Shown here: positions 17,268 to 26,044 of the stretch, one piece after another
Layout of the letters: each line of letters begins with the position of its first letter
Numbering within the stretch: the stretch's first letter is position 1
The notes under the pieces: model-generated
The model's input: the letters and a program-made list of their open reading frames with translations, nothing else
Databases searched by the model: none
What the model was told of the DNA's origin: nothing
Made by a program: the position numbers and the translations under genes
Assembly (NCBI RefSeq): GCF_023195755.1
Contig: NZ_CP096203.1
Span: 1,612,001-1,676,000, forward strand
Direction: 5' to 3'
Length of the DNA stretch: 64,000 nucleotides
Source: Chryseobacterium nepalense
GTDB taxonomy: Bacteria; Bacteroidota; Bacteroidia; Flavobacteriales; Weeksellaceae

Positions 17268-17647
17268 TATTTAGGATTGTTTGTTGTAAAAATAATTCAT
17301 ATTCCTAACACTATAAAATAAAACAATACCACGCAGTGGCGGTATTTTGAATAAATATACGACTTTGGAACGCATGTTTTAAAATTTCATATAAATATTT
17401 TTTATTGATAAAAGATATTTCTCAATTATTAAATTCATCAAAATATAATTCTATAAAATAATTATATTCACACAGTTACAATTAAAATCCCAAATACGAA
17501 TTTTTGAATTATAATAAAGATAAATTCACAAATTTAGTTTATAAAAACCTTTAATTTAAACAGATTCTAAGGTCTGAAAAATTATCTTGGAAAAATTGTA
17601 ACAATTAAAGTAAATTTGGCACTAATTGACAAAACAATTTCTATTTT
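17268..17647. other. Intergenic region between divergent kinase and M16 genes
   Basis: About 380 very AT-rich bases without a gene. It holds the promoter of the M16 operon (separate entry) and, at about 17324-17345, a short G+C-richer imperfect palindrome (AATACCAC...GTGGCGGTATT) of unknown role. No RNA gene or coding remnant was recognised. Confidence 0.5.
17587..17618 (+). promoter_or_regulatory. Promoter of the M16 peptidase operon
   Basis: TTG (17587-17589), a 21-bp spacer and TAAATTTG (17611-17618) fit the Bacteroidota promoter form; the ATG follows 29 bp later. Confidence 0.55.
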
Positions 17648-18961
17648 ATGAAAAAGCGACTTCTTTCTGTTGCAGCAGCGGCATTTTTCGGAATGGCTCT
17701 GAATGCGCAACAAATTAAATTTGAAGAGTATGACTTACCAAACGGTCTTCATGTAATCCTTCACCAGGACAATTCGGCACCGGTTGTAACTACAGGTGTA
17801 ATGTACCATGTTGGTGCAAAGGATGAAGTAAAAGGAAGAACCGGTTTTGCTCACTTCTTCGAGCACCTTTTATTTGAAGGAACACCTAATATTAAAAGAG
17901 GTGACTGGTTTAAGATAGTTTCTTCAAACGGAGGACAAAACAACGCTAATACAACAAACGACAGAACGTATTATTACGAAACTTTCCCTTCCAACAACGA
18001 GCAACTGGGTCTTTGGATGGAGGCTGAAAGAATGCGTCATGCCGTAATCAACCAGGTGGGTGTTGATACTCAGAGAGAAGTTGTAAAAGAAGAGAAAAGA
18101 TTAAGAATGGACAACCAGCCTTATGGAAATCTTTTCACAACCATTCAGAAGAATTTATTTACCAATCACCCGTACAACTGGCCTACGATTGGTTCTATGG
18201 AAGACCTGAACTCTGCAAAACTTGAAGAGTTCCAGGCATTTTATAAGAAATACTATATTCCGAACAACGCTACTTTAGTTGTTGCGGGAGATATCAAACC
18301 TGAACAGACAAAAAAATGGATTCAGGAATATTACGGAGGAATTCCTAAAGGAACGGTTTATCCTAAAAACTTCCCTAAAGACACTCCAATTACTCAGGAA
18401 AAAGAGGTAACGGCTACAGATCCAAACATCCAGCTTCCGGCTTATGTATTTGCTTACAGAACACCGGGTAACAAAGAGAAAGACGCTTATATTTTAGACA
18501 TGCTTTCATCTTATCTGAGCAGTGGTAAATCTTCTGTTCTATATAAAAAATTAGTAGATCAGGACAAAAAAGCATTACAGGTAGCTGCTTTCAATCAGGG
18601 TCTTGAAGATTACGGAATCTTCGCTTTCTTCGCAATTCCAATGGGACAAACAACAAAGGCAACTTTACAGGCTGATATTGATGCTGAAATTAAAAAACTT
18701 CAGACGACTCTGATTTCCGAAGAAGATTATCAAAAACTTCAGAACCAATACGAAAATCAGTTTGTAAATGCTAACTCAAGCATTCAGGGAATTGCCGCTT
18801 CATTGGCAACAAATCATGTTTTGATGGGCGATACAAATCTTATCAACAAAGAAATCGACATTTACAGATCTATCACCAGACAGGATCTTCAGAATGCTGC
18901 TAAAAAGTATCTTAATTCAAACCAAAGAATAATCATTAATTACGTACCTGAAAAAAAGTAA
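17648..18961 (+). CDS. M16 family zinc metallopeptidase (active subunit)
   Basis: A 437-residue secreted peptidase of the pitrilysin/processing-peptidase family. It begins with a signal peptide (MKKRLLSVAAAAFFGMALNAQ). The zinc site is intact: His69-x-x-Glu72-His73 in GFAHFFEHLLFEGT, and the distal ligand Glu149 exactly 76 residues after His73 (REVVKEEKR). The C-terminal half is the second M16 lobe. Paired small M16 proteins cut peptides inside a clamshell made of one catalytic and one non-catalytic subunit. The next gene, 45 bp downstream, encodes just such a partner, so the two probably form a periplasmic heterodimer. Substrates are unknown. Confidence 0.93.
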   Translation: MKKRLLSVAAAAFFGMALNAQQIKFEEYDLPNGLHVILHQDNSAPVVTTGVMYHVGAKDEVKGRTGFAHFFEHLLFEGTPNIKRGDWFKIVSSNGGQNNANTTNDRTYYYETFPSNNEQLGLWMEAERMRHAVINQVGVDTQREVVKEEKRLRMDNQPYGNLFTTIQKNLFTNHPYNWPTIGSMEDLNSAKLEEFQAFYKKYYIPNNATLVVAGDIKPEQTKKWIQEYYGGIPKGTVYPKNFPKDTPITQEKEVTATDPNIQLPAYVFAYRTPGNKEKDAYILDMLSSYLSSGKSSVLYKKLVDQDKKALQVAAFNQGLEDYGIFAFFAIPMGQTTKATLQADIDAEIKKLQTTLISEEDYQKLQNQYENQFVNANSSIQGIAASLATNHVLMGDTNLINKEIDIYRSITRQDLQNAAKKYLNSNQRIIINYVPEKK

Positions 18962-19006
18962 ACACTAATCCGGTTACTATTGATTATTAAAATTAAATTT
19001 TTACAA

Positions 19007-21052
19007 ATGAAAAAGCAATTAACATATATAGCTGCAGCGTTTTTATTCGCAGGAACGATTTCAGCACAAAAAATAGATCTTAATGCAATGCCGAAACCGG
19101 GACCAACTCCCGCTATCAATATTGCAAAGCCAAAAACTTTCCAACTGAGCAATGGTCTTACGGTAATGGTTGTGGAAAACAACAAACTGCCAAGAGTAAA
19201 CGCAAGTCTTACCATGGACAGACCTCCTTATTATGAAGGAAGTGTAGCCGGAGTAAGCGAAATCATGGCAGAACAGTTTGAAAACGGAACGACCACAATG
19301 AGTAAAGATGATTTCAACAAGAAAGTTGATTATCTTGGAGCCAATCTTTCCTTCTCTTCAAACGGAGCTGCAGCAAATTCACTTTCAAAATATTTTCCGC
19401 AGGTATTAAGCTTAATGGCTGATGCGATCATTAATCCTAAATTTTCCGCAAAAGAAATTGAAGATTCTAAAGAAAGAGCGATTGAAGGATTAAAATCTTC
19501 AGAAAAAAACGCATCTGCAATTGCTTCAAAAGTATCCAATGCATTAATGTACGGTAAGAATACTTCAAGAGGAGAATTTGAAACGGTTGAAACAATCGGG
19601 AAAATACAGCTTGCAGACGTACAGAATATTTACAAAAAATATTACGCTCCGGATAATGCTTATCTTGTAATTGTAGGTGATGTAAAATTCGAGAAGGTAA
19701 AACCGATGATCGAGAAAGCATTCAGCGGCTGGAAAAAAGCAAATACTCCACTTAATGCAGTAGAACCTGCATCCAACGTAGCCACTACAGAAATTGATGT
19801 TGTTGACGTACCTACCGCTGTACAGTCTGTGGTTTCCGTAAACAACATCAACAATTTAAAGATGAAGGACCCGAATTACTTCCCGGCTACCATTGCCAAC
19901 TATATTCTTGGCGGTGGCGGTGAAGCAAGACTTTTCATGAACCTTCGTGAGAAAAACGGATTTACTTACGGAGCCTATTCCAACATGAGTGCAAGTAAGT
20001 ATTCTCCACAATTCTCCGCAAGCGCAAGCGTAAGAAATGAGGTTACAGATAAAGCAGTGAAGGAATTCATGAATGAGCTTAACGGTATTTCCAGTGTAAA
20101 GCCTGAAGAACTTGAAAACGCAAAAGCAAAACTGAAAGGATCATTTATCATGTCTCTTGAACAGCCGGCAACTATTGCAAGATTTGCCCTGAATCAGAAA
20201 ATTTATGATCTTCCGGACGATTTCTATACCAATTATCTGAAATCAATCGATAAAGTAAGTGCTGCTGATGTTTCCAGTGCGGTGAATTCTACGATTTACC
20301 CAACCAAGAGCAGAATTTTCATTGCCGGAAAAGCATCGGATATTTCTGAAGGACTGGAAAAACTGGGTTATCCTGTAAAATATTATGATAAAGATGCAAA
20401 TCCTGTAGCAAAACCAACGGCACAGAAAGTTGACGCCAGCGTAACGGTAGCTTCTGTTGCAGATAAATATCTTACTGCAATTGGAGGAACAGCAAACCTT
20501 TCTAAAATTTCTTCTTATACCGTAAATGCTTCTATGTCTATCCAGGGTCAGAATATCGACATGAAAATGATGAAGGCACAGGGTGGAAAAGAGATGACAC
20601 AGGTAACCGCTATGGGACAGGTTGTTCAGAAGCAGGTATTTGACGGAAAAACAGGATATTCTGAGCAAATGGGACAAAAAGTTCCTATGAAGCCTGAACA
20701 GATTGCCGAAAAGCAAAAAAATACCGAGCTTTTTGAAGAAATGGCTTTCGCAAAATCTCCTGAATATAAATTAGCCGGGATTGAAAAAGTAGGAGGAGAA
20801 GATTCTTATGCAATCAAAGGGCCTGAAACAACTTATTATTACAGTGTAAAAACAGGTTTGAAAACAGGAGAAACAAGAACCGTTAAAGCACAGGGACAGG
20901 AAGTAAGTGTTCCCACTACGTTCTCTGACTACAAAGATGTTGCAGGAGTAAAAATGCCTTACACGATCTCTGTAAATCAAATGGGAATGGATATGACCAT
21001 GAAAGTGAAATCTTATGAAATAAATCAGGCAAAAGATTCTGATTTTAAATAA
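19007..21052 (+). CDS. M16 peptidase-like inactive subunit with C-terminal lipid-carrier-like domain
   Basis: The start at 19007 gives a signal peptide (MKKQLTYIAAAFLFAGTISAQ); the 681-residue product has two M16 lobes up to about residue 470. The zinc motif is missing: at the HxxEH position it reads GVSEIMAEQFENGT, with no histidine. The second lobe keeps the substrate-contact element LGGGGEARLFMNLREKNGFTYGAYS. After about residue 485 (VADKYLTAIGGTANLSKISSYTVNASM) comes an extra domain of about 190 residues with long beta strands, resembling outer-membrane lipoprotein-sorting (LolA-like) folds. The enzyme is thus the non-catalytic partner of the preceding M16 protein, carrying a possible hydrophobic-ligand binding module. 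A perfect terminator follows. Confidence 0.88.
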   Translation: MKKQLTYIAAAFLFAGTISAQKIDLNAMPKPGPTPAINIAKPKTFQLSNGLTVMVVENNKLPRVNASLTMDRPPYYEGSVAGVSEIMAEQFENGTTTMSKDDFNKKVDYLGANLSFSSNGAAANSLSKYFPQVLSLMADAIINPKFSAKEIEDSKERAIEGLKSSEKNASAIASKVSNALMYGKNTSRGEFETVETIGKIQLADVQNIYKKYYAPDNAYLVIVGDVKFEKVKPMIEKAFSGWKKANTPLNAVEPASNVATTEIDVVDVPTAVQSVVSVNNINNLKMKDPNYFPATIANYILGGGGEARLFMNLREKNGFTYGAYSNMSASKYSPQFSASASVRNEVTDKAVKEFMNELNGISSVKPEELENAKAKLKGSFIMSLEQPATIARFALNQKIYDLPDDFYTNYLKSIDKVSAADVSSAVNSTIYPTKSRIFIAGKASDISEGLEKLGYPVKYYDKDANPVAKPTAQKVDASVTVASVADKYLTAIGGTANLSKISSYTVNASMSIQGQNIDMKMMKAQGGKEMTQVTAMGQVVQKQVFDGKTGYSEQMGQKVPMKPEQIAEKQKNTELFEEMAFAKSPEYKLAGIEKVGGEDSYAIKGPETTYYYSVKTGLKTGETRTVKAQGQEVSVPTTFSDYKDVAGVKMPYTISVNQMGMDMTMKVKSYEINQAKDSDFK

Positions 21053-21073
21053 GGCTTCTTATTTTTATAGAAA

Positions 21074-21100
21074 AACGGCAACAATTGTTGCCGTTTTTTA
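21074..21100 (+). terminator. Terminator after the M16 operon
   Basis: AACGGCAACAATTGTTGCCGTT at 21074-21095 is an uninterrupted palindrome flanked by A on the left and T on the right, so it can act in both directions. Confidence 0.85.
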
Positions 21101-21127
21101 TTTTTATCAAATTTGGCGCTATCTTTC

Positions 21128-21158
21128 TTTGTCATTCGGTAAAAAAAGATTAAATTTG
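21128..21158 (+). promoter_or_regulatory. secG promoter (TTTG-N19-TAAATTTG)
   Basis: TTTG (21128-21131), exactly 19 bp, then TAAATTTG (21151-21158). This is the best promoter match in the window; the ATG follows 24 bp after the -7 box. Confidence 0.75.
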
Positions 21159-21182
21159 CCCATTCAAAAAGATATCAAATTA

Positions 21183-21539
21183 ATGGATTCTATATTTATA
21201 CTATTGATGGTTCTTATTATGATCGCCAGTATTCTTCTGGTAATCATTGTTATGGCTCAAAATCCAAAAGGAGGAGGTCTTTCCAGTACTTTCGGGGGAG
21301 CATCTTCTGCACAGTTTGGTGTACAGAGAACCAATGACTTTATGGAAAAAGCAACATGGACTTTAGGAGCAACGATTATCGTTCTTATCCTTTTAAGCGT
21401 TGTGATTACAGGTAAACCTTCCGCTGCCGTGCCTGCACAGGTTCCGGTATCAAAAGAAGCTCCGGCTAAGCAATCTTCTGCTCCGGCTGCCACTACAACG
21501 ACAACAACACCGGCTCAGACTCCTGCGCCAACCAAATAA
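21183..21539 (+). CDS. secG: Preprotein translocase subunit SecG
   Basis: The ATG at 21183 gives a 118-residue protein, MDSIFILLMVLIMIASILLVIIVMAQNPKGGGLSSTFGG..., which is the SecG signature: a first membrane helix, the cytosolic loop NPKGGGLSSTFGGASSAQFG, and a second membrane helix (WTLGATIIVLILLSVVI). The C-terminus is an extended Ala/Pro/Thr-rich tail of about 40 residues, common in Bacteroidota. SecG assists SecYE during SecA-driven export. Upstream start codons are ruled out because the strong promoter lies between them and this ATG. A terminator follows at once, so the gene is monocistronic. Confidence 0.93.
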   Translation: MDSIFILLMVLIMIASILLVIIVMAQNPKGGGLSSTFGGASSAQFGVQRTNDFMEKATWTLGATIIVLILLSVVITGKPSAAVPAQVPVSKEAPAKQSSAPAATTTTTTPAQTPAPTK

Positions 21540-21561
21540 GCAAATAATTTTCTCATATAAT

Positions 21562-21592
21562 AAAAGCAACTCTTATGGGTTGCTTTTTATTT
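21562..21592 (+). terminator. Terminator after secG
   Basis: AAAAGCAAC (21562-21570) pairs with GTTGCTTTTT (21579-21588), followed by more T. It separates secG from the convergent glycosyltransferase operon. Confidence 0.75.
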
Positions 21593-21622
21593 TTATAATA
21601 TGGATATGATCTGTTTAAAAAC

Positions 21623-22657
21623 TTATGCTTTATTCCTGAAAGCATTCCAATAATCATCCTGCGAATCTCCGAAAAGGCATTCAATAAAGGAATCAAGGGA
21701 CATTTTATATAAAACATCAGGATCTATTTTTTTGAAGTCTGTTTTGAAAAATTCAGGGTCAAGCCGAATATCCTCCCTGTCGATGACCAGAATATTATCA
21801 GAATTGTAAAAAGGGTAATTCCTGATATCCGAATTGGTCGTGATCAATTTCCTTCCCGAAGCGAGAACTTCAAACGTCCTGATCGTTAAACCATGCTGAA
21901 AAGGTTTATTAATATCAAGAACAGCTTTTGATTTCTTATAAAAATCAATAATCTGATGATGATTTAATTTTTCAAAACTTACTTTTGAAATATCAAACTC
22001 CTTTAAATGTTTATCAACAATCTTTTTCAATCGAAAAGCAAATCTGCCCATTGCATAGTAATAGAAATAAGATCTTAAATTAAGACTATCCGCAATAGTC
22101 CTCACTTTCTCCCCCACTATATACCGGTCTGTATGAGCACTACCGATAAACACTACATCATAATGTGGCGGTTGAGGGTTCAGATTCAGGTTTTCATATT
22201 CATCCAGATAAAACAATGGCCTGAAATTCAGGTTATATTTTACTGAATCGTTATATTCAAAAGTAAATTTTTTATCAAAATAAATAAGATTTGAAATGAG
22301 ATCAGGATATTCCTTCAATGGGTCAAAATTATAATAGATCATTTCCATTTCAGGATTACGCTCCTTTATTTTTTCAAGAAAAAAGGAAGGAATAGCTTCT
22401 CCTTTAATCAGAAAGAAAAAATCATAGGTATTTCCCTGAATTTCATTTAAAATCCGGTTATAATATTCTTTTATTTTTAACTGATAAAACTTTTTATTAA
22501 AGCGAATAATTCCTTTTGAAAAGTTTGAATTGGAAGGCCGCTCGTCATAAAAATCCACCTCAGCTCCCAACTCAGAAAGCCTTCGTACTATGGCTTTTTC
22601 GTAATTAAAAAAACTGACTGATAAAAAGAGTATTTTTTTGCCATGTAGATGTATCAT
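21623..22657 (-). CDS. Glycosyltransferase (CgeB-like, GT-B fold)
   Basis: A 344-residue protein. The N-terminal part (KKILFLSVSFFNYEKAIVRRLSELGAEVDFYDERP) is a Rossmann-like lobe, the middle has MIYYNFDPLKEYPDLI and HYDVVFIGSAHTDRYIVG, and the C-terminal lobe contains YKKSKAVLDINKPFQHGLTIRTFEVLASGRKLITTNSDIRNYPFY. This is the glycosyltransferase-1-like donor-binding pattern seen in CgeB and similar surface-glycan enzymes. It overlaps the preceding epimerase gene by 4 bp (ATGA) and is the last gene of the polysaccharide operon. The donor and acceptor are unknown. Confidence 0.78.
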   Translation of the reverse strand: MIHLHGKKILFLSVSFFNYEKAIVRRLSELGAEVDFYDERPSNSNFSKGIIRFNKKFYQLKIKEYYNRILNEIQGNTYDFFFLIKGEAIPSFFLEKIKERNPEMEMIYYNFDPLKEYPDLISNLIYFDKKFTFEYNDSVKYNLNFRPLFYLDEYENLNLNPQPPHYDVVFIGSAHTDRYIVGEKVRTIADSLNLRSYFYYYAMGRFAFRLKKIVDKHLKEFDISKVSFEKLNHHQIIDFYKKSKAVLDINKPFQHGLTIRTFEVLASGRKLITTNSDIRNYPFYNSDNILVIDREDIRLDPEFFKTDFKKIDPDVLYKMSLDSFIECLFGDSQDDYWNAFRNKA

Positions 22658-23787
22658 TTTAAAAGTCCTTTTACTTTCATTTCATCCAGAGATTCCTTGA
22701 ATTTTACATCCTGGATATTCTGCCGCAGTACCCAATTCGCAAATTTCGACATTCCCTCTTCAAAAGAAATTTCCGGTTGGAAATTAAGCTTTGATTTTAT
22801 TTTGCTGATGTCTGCAAAATTATGCCTTATATCTCCTAAACGAAACTGTCCTGATACATTGATATGAAAATCGATATTGTAAAATTTCCTGAGATTTTCC
22901 GCTACGGTAGTCACGGAAGTTGAAACCCCTGTACCAACATTGAAAATCTCACCATTAGCTGCATCATTTTCAATACATTTTATAGTAGCCTTCACAGCAT
23001 CATCCACATGAATGAAATCCCGTGATTCGTTTCCGTCTTCAAAAACGTTGATATCATTACCGTTAAGGATCTGTGATGAAAATATTGATAAAATACCGGT
23101 GTAAGGATTCAGCAAAGACTGTCCTTCACCATACACATTCTGGAATCTTACTGCTACCGGTGCCACACCCATTGATGAGCAGGCTGTCATCACCATTTGC
23201 TCCTGGGTATATTTTGTGATTCCGTAAATGGAAGTAGGATGTATTTTTGATTCTTCATCGGTAGGCAAGGCACGAAGCATCTGCCCATCTGGATAAATAA
23301 TCTCAAAAATACCATTGCGCATTTCTTCTATATTTCTTGGTTTGGGATAAATTAATCCCAATTCCGGATGAAGATATTTCCCTTCGCCATATACTGCTCT
23401 TGAAGAAGCAATCACTACTTTTTTTACGCGGTGAGGTTTATTGACCAGAAGATCAAGCATTATTGCCGTTCCCGAAACATTGACTTCCGTATATTTCTCT
23501 ATCTGGTACATTGATTGTCCTGTTCCTGTTTCTGCAGCAAGATGAACAATTACTTCCTGCCCGTCAATTGCTTTTTCCCAGTCTTCAGGATTTACCACAT
23601 CCCCTTTGATAAAATTCACTTTCCCTGAAATGCTCCTGTACAAGGGAGAATCTTCTTCCGGATTTTTTCCGTGAATCTGAGAAGAAAGATTATCCAGAAC
23701 CGTAACCTCATATCCTTTTTTCTTAAGTTCCAGAGACAGCTTGCTTCCTATAAATCCGGCACCTCCCGTGATCAGAATCTTCTCCAT
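22654..23787 (-). CDS. NAD-dependent sugar epimerase/dehydratase
   Basis: A 377-residue extended short-chain dehydrogenase. The NAD-binding motif GGAGFIGS is near residue 7, followed by VLDNLSSQIHG, HLAAETGTGQSMYQIEKYTEVNVSGT, the serine of IASSRAVYGEG and the catalytic Tyr-x-x-x-Lys in SIYGITKYTQEQM. FQNVYGEGQSLLNPYTGILSIF and NESRDFIHVDDAV are typical of nucleotide-sugar 4-epimerases and 4,6-dehydratases. It supplies an activated sugar to the surrounding glycosyltransferases. An insertion of about 35 residues between the Ser and Tyr motifs is longer than in GalE. It overlaps the next gene by 4 bp and follows the acyltransferase gene by 4 bp. Confidence 0.9.
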   Translation of the reverse strand: MEKILITGGAGFIGSKLSLELKKKGYEVTVLDNLSSQIHGKNPEEDSPLYRSISGKVNFIKGDVVNPEDWEKAIDGQEVIVHLAAETGTGQSMYQIEKYTEVNVSGTAIMLDLLVNKPHRVKKVVIASSRAVYGEGKYLHPELGLIYPKPRNIEEMRNGIFEIIYPDGQMLRALPTDEESKIHPTSIYGITKYTQEQMVMTACSSMGVAPVAVRFQNVYGEGQSLLNPYTGILSIFSSQILNGNDINVFEDGNESRDFIHVDDAVKATIKCIENDAANGEIFNVGTGVSTSVTTVAENLRKFYNIDFHINVSGQFRLGDIRHNFADISKIKSKLNFQPEISFEEGMSKFANWVLRQNIQDVKFKESLDEMKVKGLLK

Positions 23788-23791
23788 ACTT

Positions 23792-24343
23792 TTATATTAC
23801 TTTTTCCCATTTTTGGGTTTCGAAATTATATTTTTTAACAATTTTAGCCGGCGCTCCCACAATGACACAATAATCCGGAAACGCTCCCTTCACAACGGAG
23901 TTTGCTCCCACAATACACTGTTTACCCAATCTGGTACCTGCCATGATGGCTGCTCCCATACCAATATAGCAATTTTCCCCGATTACCGTTTCACTTACAA
24001 GGTATTCCTGCTTCACTATATGTTTATTCAGTTCCTGATAATCATGGTCAATATTCGTAATAAAAACATTGGCCAGTATCAGTGAGCTTTTTCCGATAGT
24101 AAGATCACCCGCAGAAGTAATATGCACATTCTGGGAAATCACCACATCATCCTCTATATGAATATTGCCATTACGGTGCACTTCCAATCTGAGATGCGGA
24201 AAGATACGTACTTTTTTGCCTATAAAAACTTTTTGGGTACCCATCAAAAATAACGGTTTCCCCAAATATGAAGGAAAGCCGAATTTTCCGAAAAAGGGAG
24301 CATAGATAACAGCCCTCAATGCCCAGAAGATTTTATAGATCAT
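23792..24343 (-). CDS. Hexapeptide-repeat acyltransferase
   Basis: A 183-residue left-handed beta-helix acyltransferase. Repeated hexapeptides run from about residue 50 to 160 (IHIEDDVVISQNVHIT, LTIGKSSLILANVFIT, VIGENCYIGMGAAIMAGTRLGKQCIVGANSVVKG). The loop NIDHDYQELNKHI carries the catalytic histidine position and GAPAKIVKKYN is the usual CoA-site end. It resembles WcaF/maltose O-acetyltransferases that acetylate polysaccharide sugars. Its start overlaps the end of the GT2 gene by 4 bp, so it is translated as part of the same operon. Confidence 0.88.
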   Translation of the reverse strand: MIYKIFWALRAVIYAPFFGKFGFPSYLGKPLFLMGTQKVFIGKKVRIFPHLRLEVHRNGNIHIEDDVVISQNVHITSAGDLTIGKSSLILANVFITNIDHDYQELNKHIVKQEYLVSETVIGENCYIGMGAAIMAGTRLGKQCIVGANSVVKGAFPDYCVIVGAPAKIVKKYNFETQKWEKVI

Positions 24344-25131
24344 ATGCTGGTTTTAAAAATCCGTACAATATATTTCAATTTTGAGAATATAAAAAATAAA
24401 ATATATTCAAAATAATGAATTCTGCCGGAGAGGTACATTTCCCTAAGGTTTTTTTGTATGCCTTTTTCCATTTCCGGTAAATTTGCAGAAAGGCCCGACA
24501 CTCCGAAAGATCTTTTTCCCCCTCCCGTAAATACCAGTTCTTCCCCGAGAATATACATGGAATTGTTTTTGGAAACTCTCATCCAGTAATTGGCATCTTC
24601 AGAGTACTGCTGATTTTCATCAAAAAAACCGGTGTTTTCCAGAACTTTCCTTTTAAATATTGCTGTGGAAGTCTGCCCGTCTACTCTTAACAATAATTTT
24701 CTCAGGGTAATCCGGGCAAGATTGATTGCATTTTTTTTGTAGGGAAACCATATTTTTTCGCCGTTTCTGAGGCTGGTAACAAAATCCACATTCAGATTTT
24801 CATCTTCCAGAAATTTCATCTGCTTTTGAGTTTTTGCAGGAAGCCATTCATCATCCGAATCCAAAAGGGCGATATAGTGGCCTGTTGCGGCTTTCAAACC
24901 TTCATTCCTGGCTTTAGAAACCCCGGCGTTTTCCTGGCTGATGATCTTCATATTCAATTCAGGATGACTATCTCTGTAGTTTTCCGCCAGTTTTGCACTG
25001 CTGTCCGTGGATCCGTCATTAATGATGATCACTTCAAACTGATGCAGATCGTAATCCTGATTTTTCACGGAATCAAGAGCTCTGATTATCGTTTTTTCAG
25101 CATTAAACATAGGAATTATTACAGAGATCAT
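24340..25131 (-). CDS. Glycosyltransferase family 2
   Basis: A 263-residue GT-A enzyme. It opens MISVIIPMFNAEKTIIRALDSVKNQ, continues EVIIINDGSTDSSAKLAENY and VSKARNEGLKAATGHYIALLDSDDEWLP; the last contains the DxD-type metal site that holds the nucleotide-sugar. The C-terminus has a hydrophobic amphipathic stretch (YFEYILFFIFSKLKYIVRIF) that may attach it to the inner membrane. It lies 23 bp after recR and is the first polysaccharide gene of the set GT2, acyltransferase, epimerase and second glycosyltransferase. The sugar transferred is unknown. Confidence 0.92.
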   Translation of the reverse strand: MISVIIPMFNAEKTIIRALDSVKNQDYDLHQFEVIIINDGSTDSSAKLAENYRDSHPELNMKIISQENAGVSKARNEGLKAATGHYIALLDSDDEWLPAKTQKQMKFLEDENLNVDFVTSLRNGEKIWFPYKKNAINLARITLRKLLLRVDGQTSTAIFKRKVLENTGFFDENQQYSEDANYWMRVSKNNSMYILGEELVFTGGGKRSFGVSGLSANLPEMEKGIQKNLREMYLSGRIHYFEYILFFIFSKLKYIVRIFKTSI

Positions 25132-25154
25132 ATTCTAAATACTTTTATATAAGA

Positions 25155-25769
25155 TTATGACTTCTCTTCATTATACGGAAGCCTGTTGATGATTGATCTT
25201 CCCAGTGATATCTCATCGGCATATTCCAGTTCATCGCCTACGGAAATACCTCTTGCAATACTGGAAAAGTTGATATCAAAATTTTTAAATTTTTTGTAAA
25301 TATAATACGCTGTGGTATCGCCTTCCATGGTTGCGCTTAGAGCAAAAATAAATTCTTTTACCCTACCTTCACTGAGCTTTTTTTCGATACTCTGAATATT
25401 CAGCTGACCTGGTCCTATACCTTCCATAGGAGAAATTTTACCACCTAAAATCAGATATTTCCCTGTATATTTCCCTGTATTTTCAATAGCAATCACATCC
25501 CGCACATCTTCCACGATACAGATCAGTTCGTCATGTCTTTTCGGGTTGCTGCAGATCTCGCACACCTCAAAATCTGAAAAATTATGACATTCTTTGCAGT
25601 ATTTGATATCATTCACCAGACTGATGAGAGAATTTCCCAGACTTACTGATCGGGAGGCCGGCTGCTTCAATAAATGCAGCGCTAAACGCAATGCCGTTTT
25701 TCTGCCTATTCCCGGGAGACCGGAAATTTCGTCCACTGCTTTTGCCAAAACTTTACTAGGGTAATCCAT
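25155..25769 (-). CDS. recR: Recombination mediator RecR
   Basis: A 204-residue RecR. The N-terminal helix-hairpin-helix is in [17 protein letters not shown], the four-cysteine zinc site is [16 protein letters not shown], and the Toprim domain begins [28 protein letters not shown]. The C-terminal Walker-B-like [24 protein letters not shown] is complete. RecR works with RecO/RecF to load RecA on gapped DNA. On the minus strand a TATTTTTG box (25781-25774) lies only four bases before the ATG. The gene is separated from the glycosyltransferase genes by just 23 bp, so the surface-glycan operon may be transcribed from the recR promoter. Confidence 0.95.
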   Translation of the reverse strand: MDYPSKVLAKAVDEISGLPGIGRKTALRLALHLLKQPASRSVSLGNSLISLVNDIKYCKECHNFSDFEVCEICSNPKRHDELICIVEDVRDVIAIENTGKYTGKYLILGGKISPMEGIGPGQLNIQSIEKKLSEGRVKEFIFALSATMEGDTTAYYIYKKFKNFDINFSSIARGISVGDELEYADEISLGRSIINRLPYNEEKS

Positions 25770-25773
25770 AACA

Positions 25774-25781
25774 CAAAAATA
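25774..25781 (-). promoter_or_regulatory. -7 promoter box of recR, possibly leaderless
   Basis: TATTTTTG on the minus strand ends four bases (TGTT) before the recR ATG at 25769, the same geometry as the HipA-like kinase gene. Confidence 0.55.
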
Positions 25782-25808
25782 AGTAAAAAGATTCAGAATA
25801 TTTTCAGA

Positions 25809-25922
25809 ATGCTCCGAAGCAATTCTCTTTCCGGAAAGGTTGCCGCAGGGGTCCAGGAGACTTTCAAGGTTACCGGAAAACCTGGTGCAGGGGTGAAAGA
25901 AGCTTTCGAGGTTTTATTCTAA
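25809..25922 (+). other. Mini-ORF with two 42-bp repeat units
   Basis: An open frame of 37 codons (ATG 25809, TAA 25920-25922) contains two direct 42-bp repeats, 25831-25872 and 25873-25914, that agree at about 30 of 42 positions. Because 42 is a multiple of three, both units read in one frame as [14 protein letters not shown] and [14 protein letters not shown], a 14-residue repeat. The block is richer in G+C than its surroundings. Differences between the units favour conservative residue changes, which suggests a once-translated or still-translated repeat. No promoter box is obvious and the function is unknown; it may be a remnant of a longer repeat array. Confidence 0.4.
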
Positions 25923-26044
25923 ATTAATCTTAAATGTTCATAAAATCATTACTTTTTAAATTAAATGAAGTTAAGATACCCTCTGTTTTAAAGCAATTAA
26001 TATTATCTTTGATCCACTAAATATTAACTTGAAAAATAAACGAA

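Noticed and set aside
17324..17345. A terminator or riboswitch upstream of the M16 operon
   Set aside because: The small palindrome has alternative pairings and no T-run at the expected place, and lies far upstream of the promoter.
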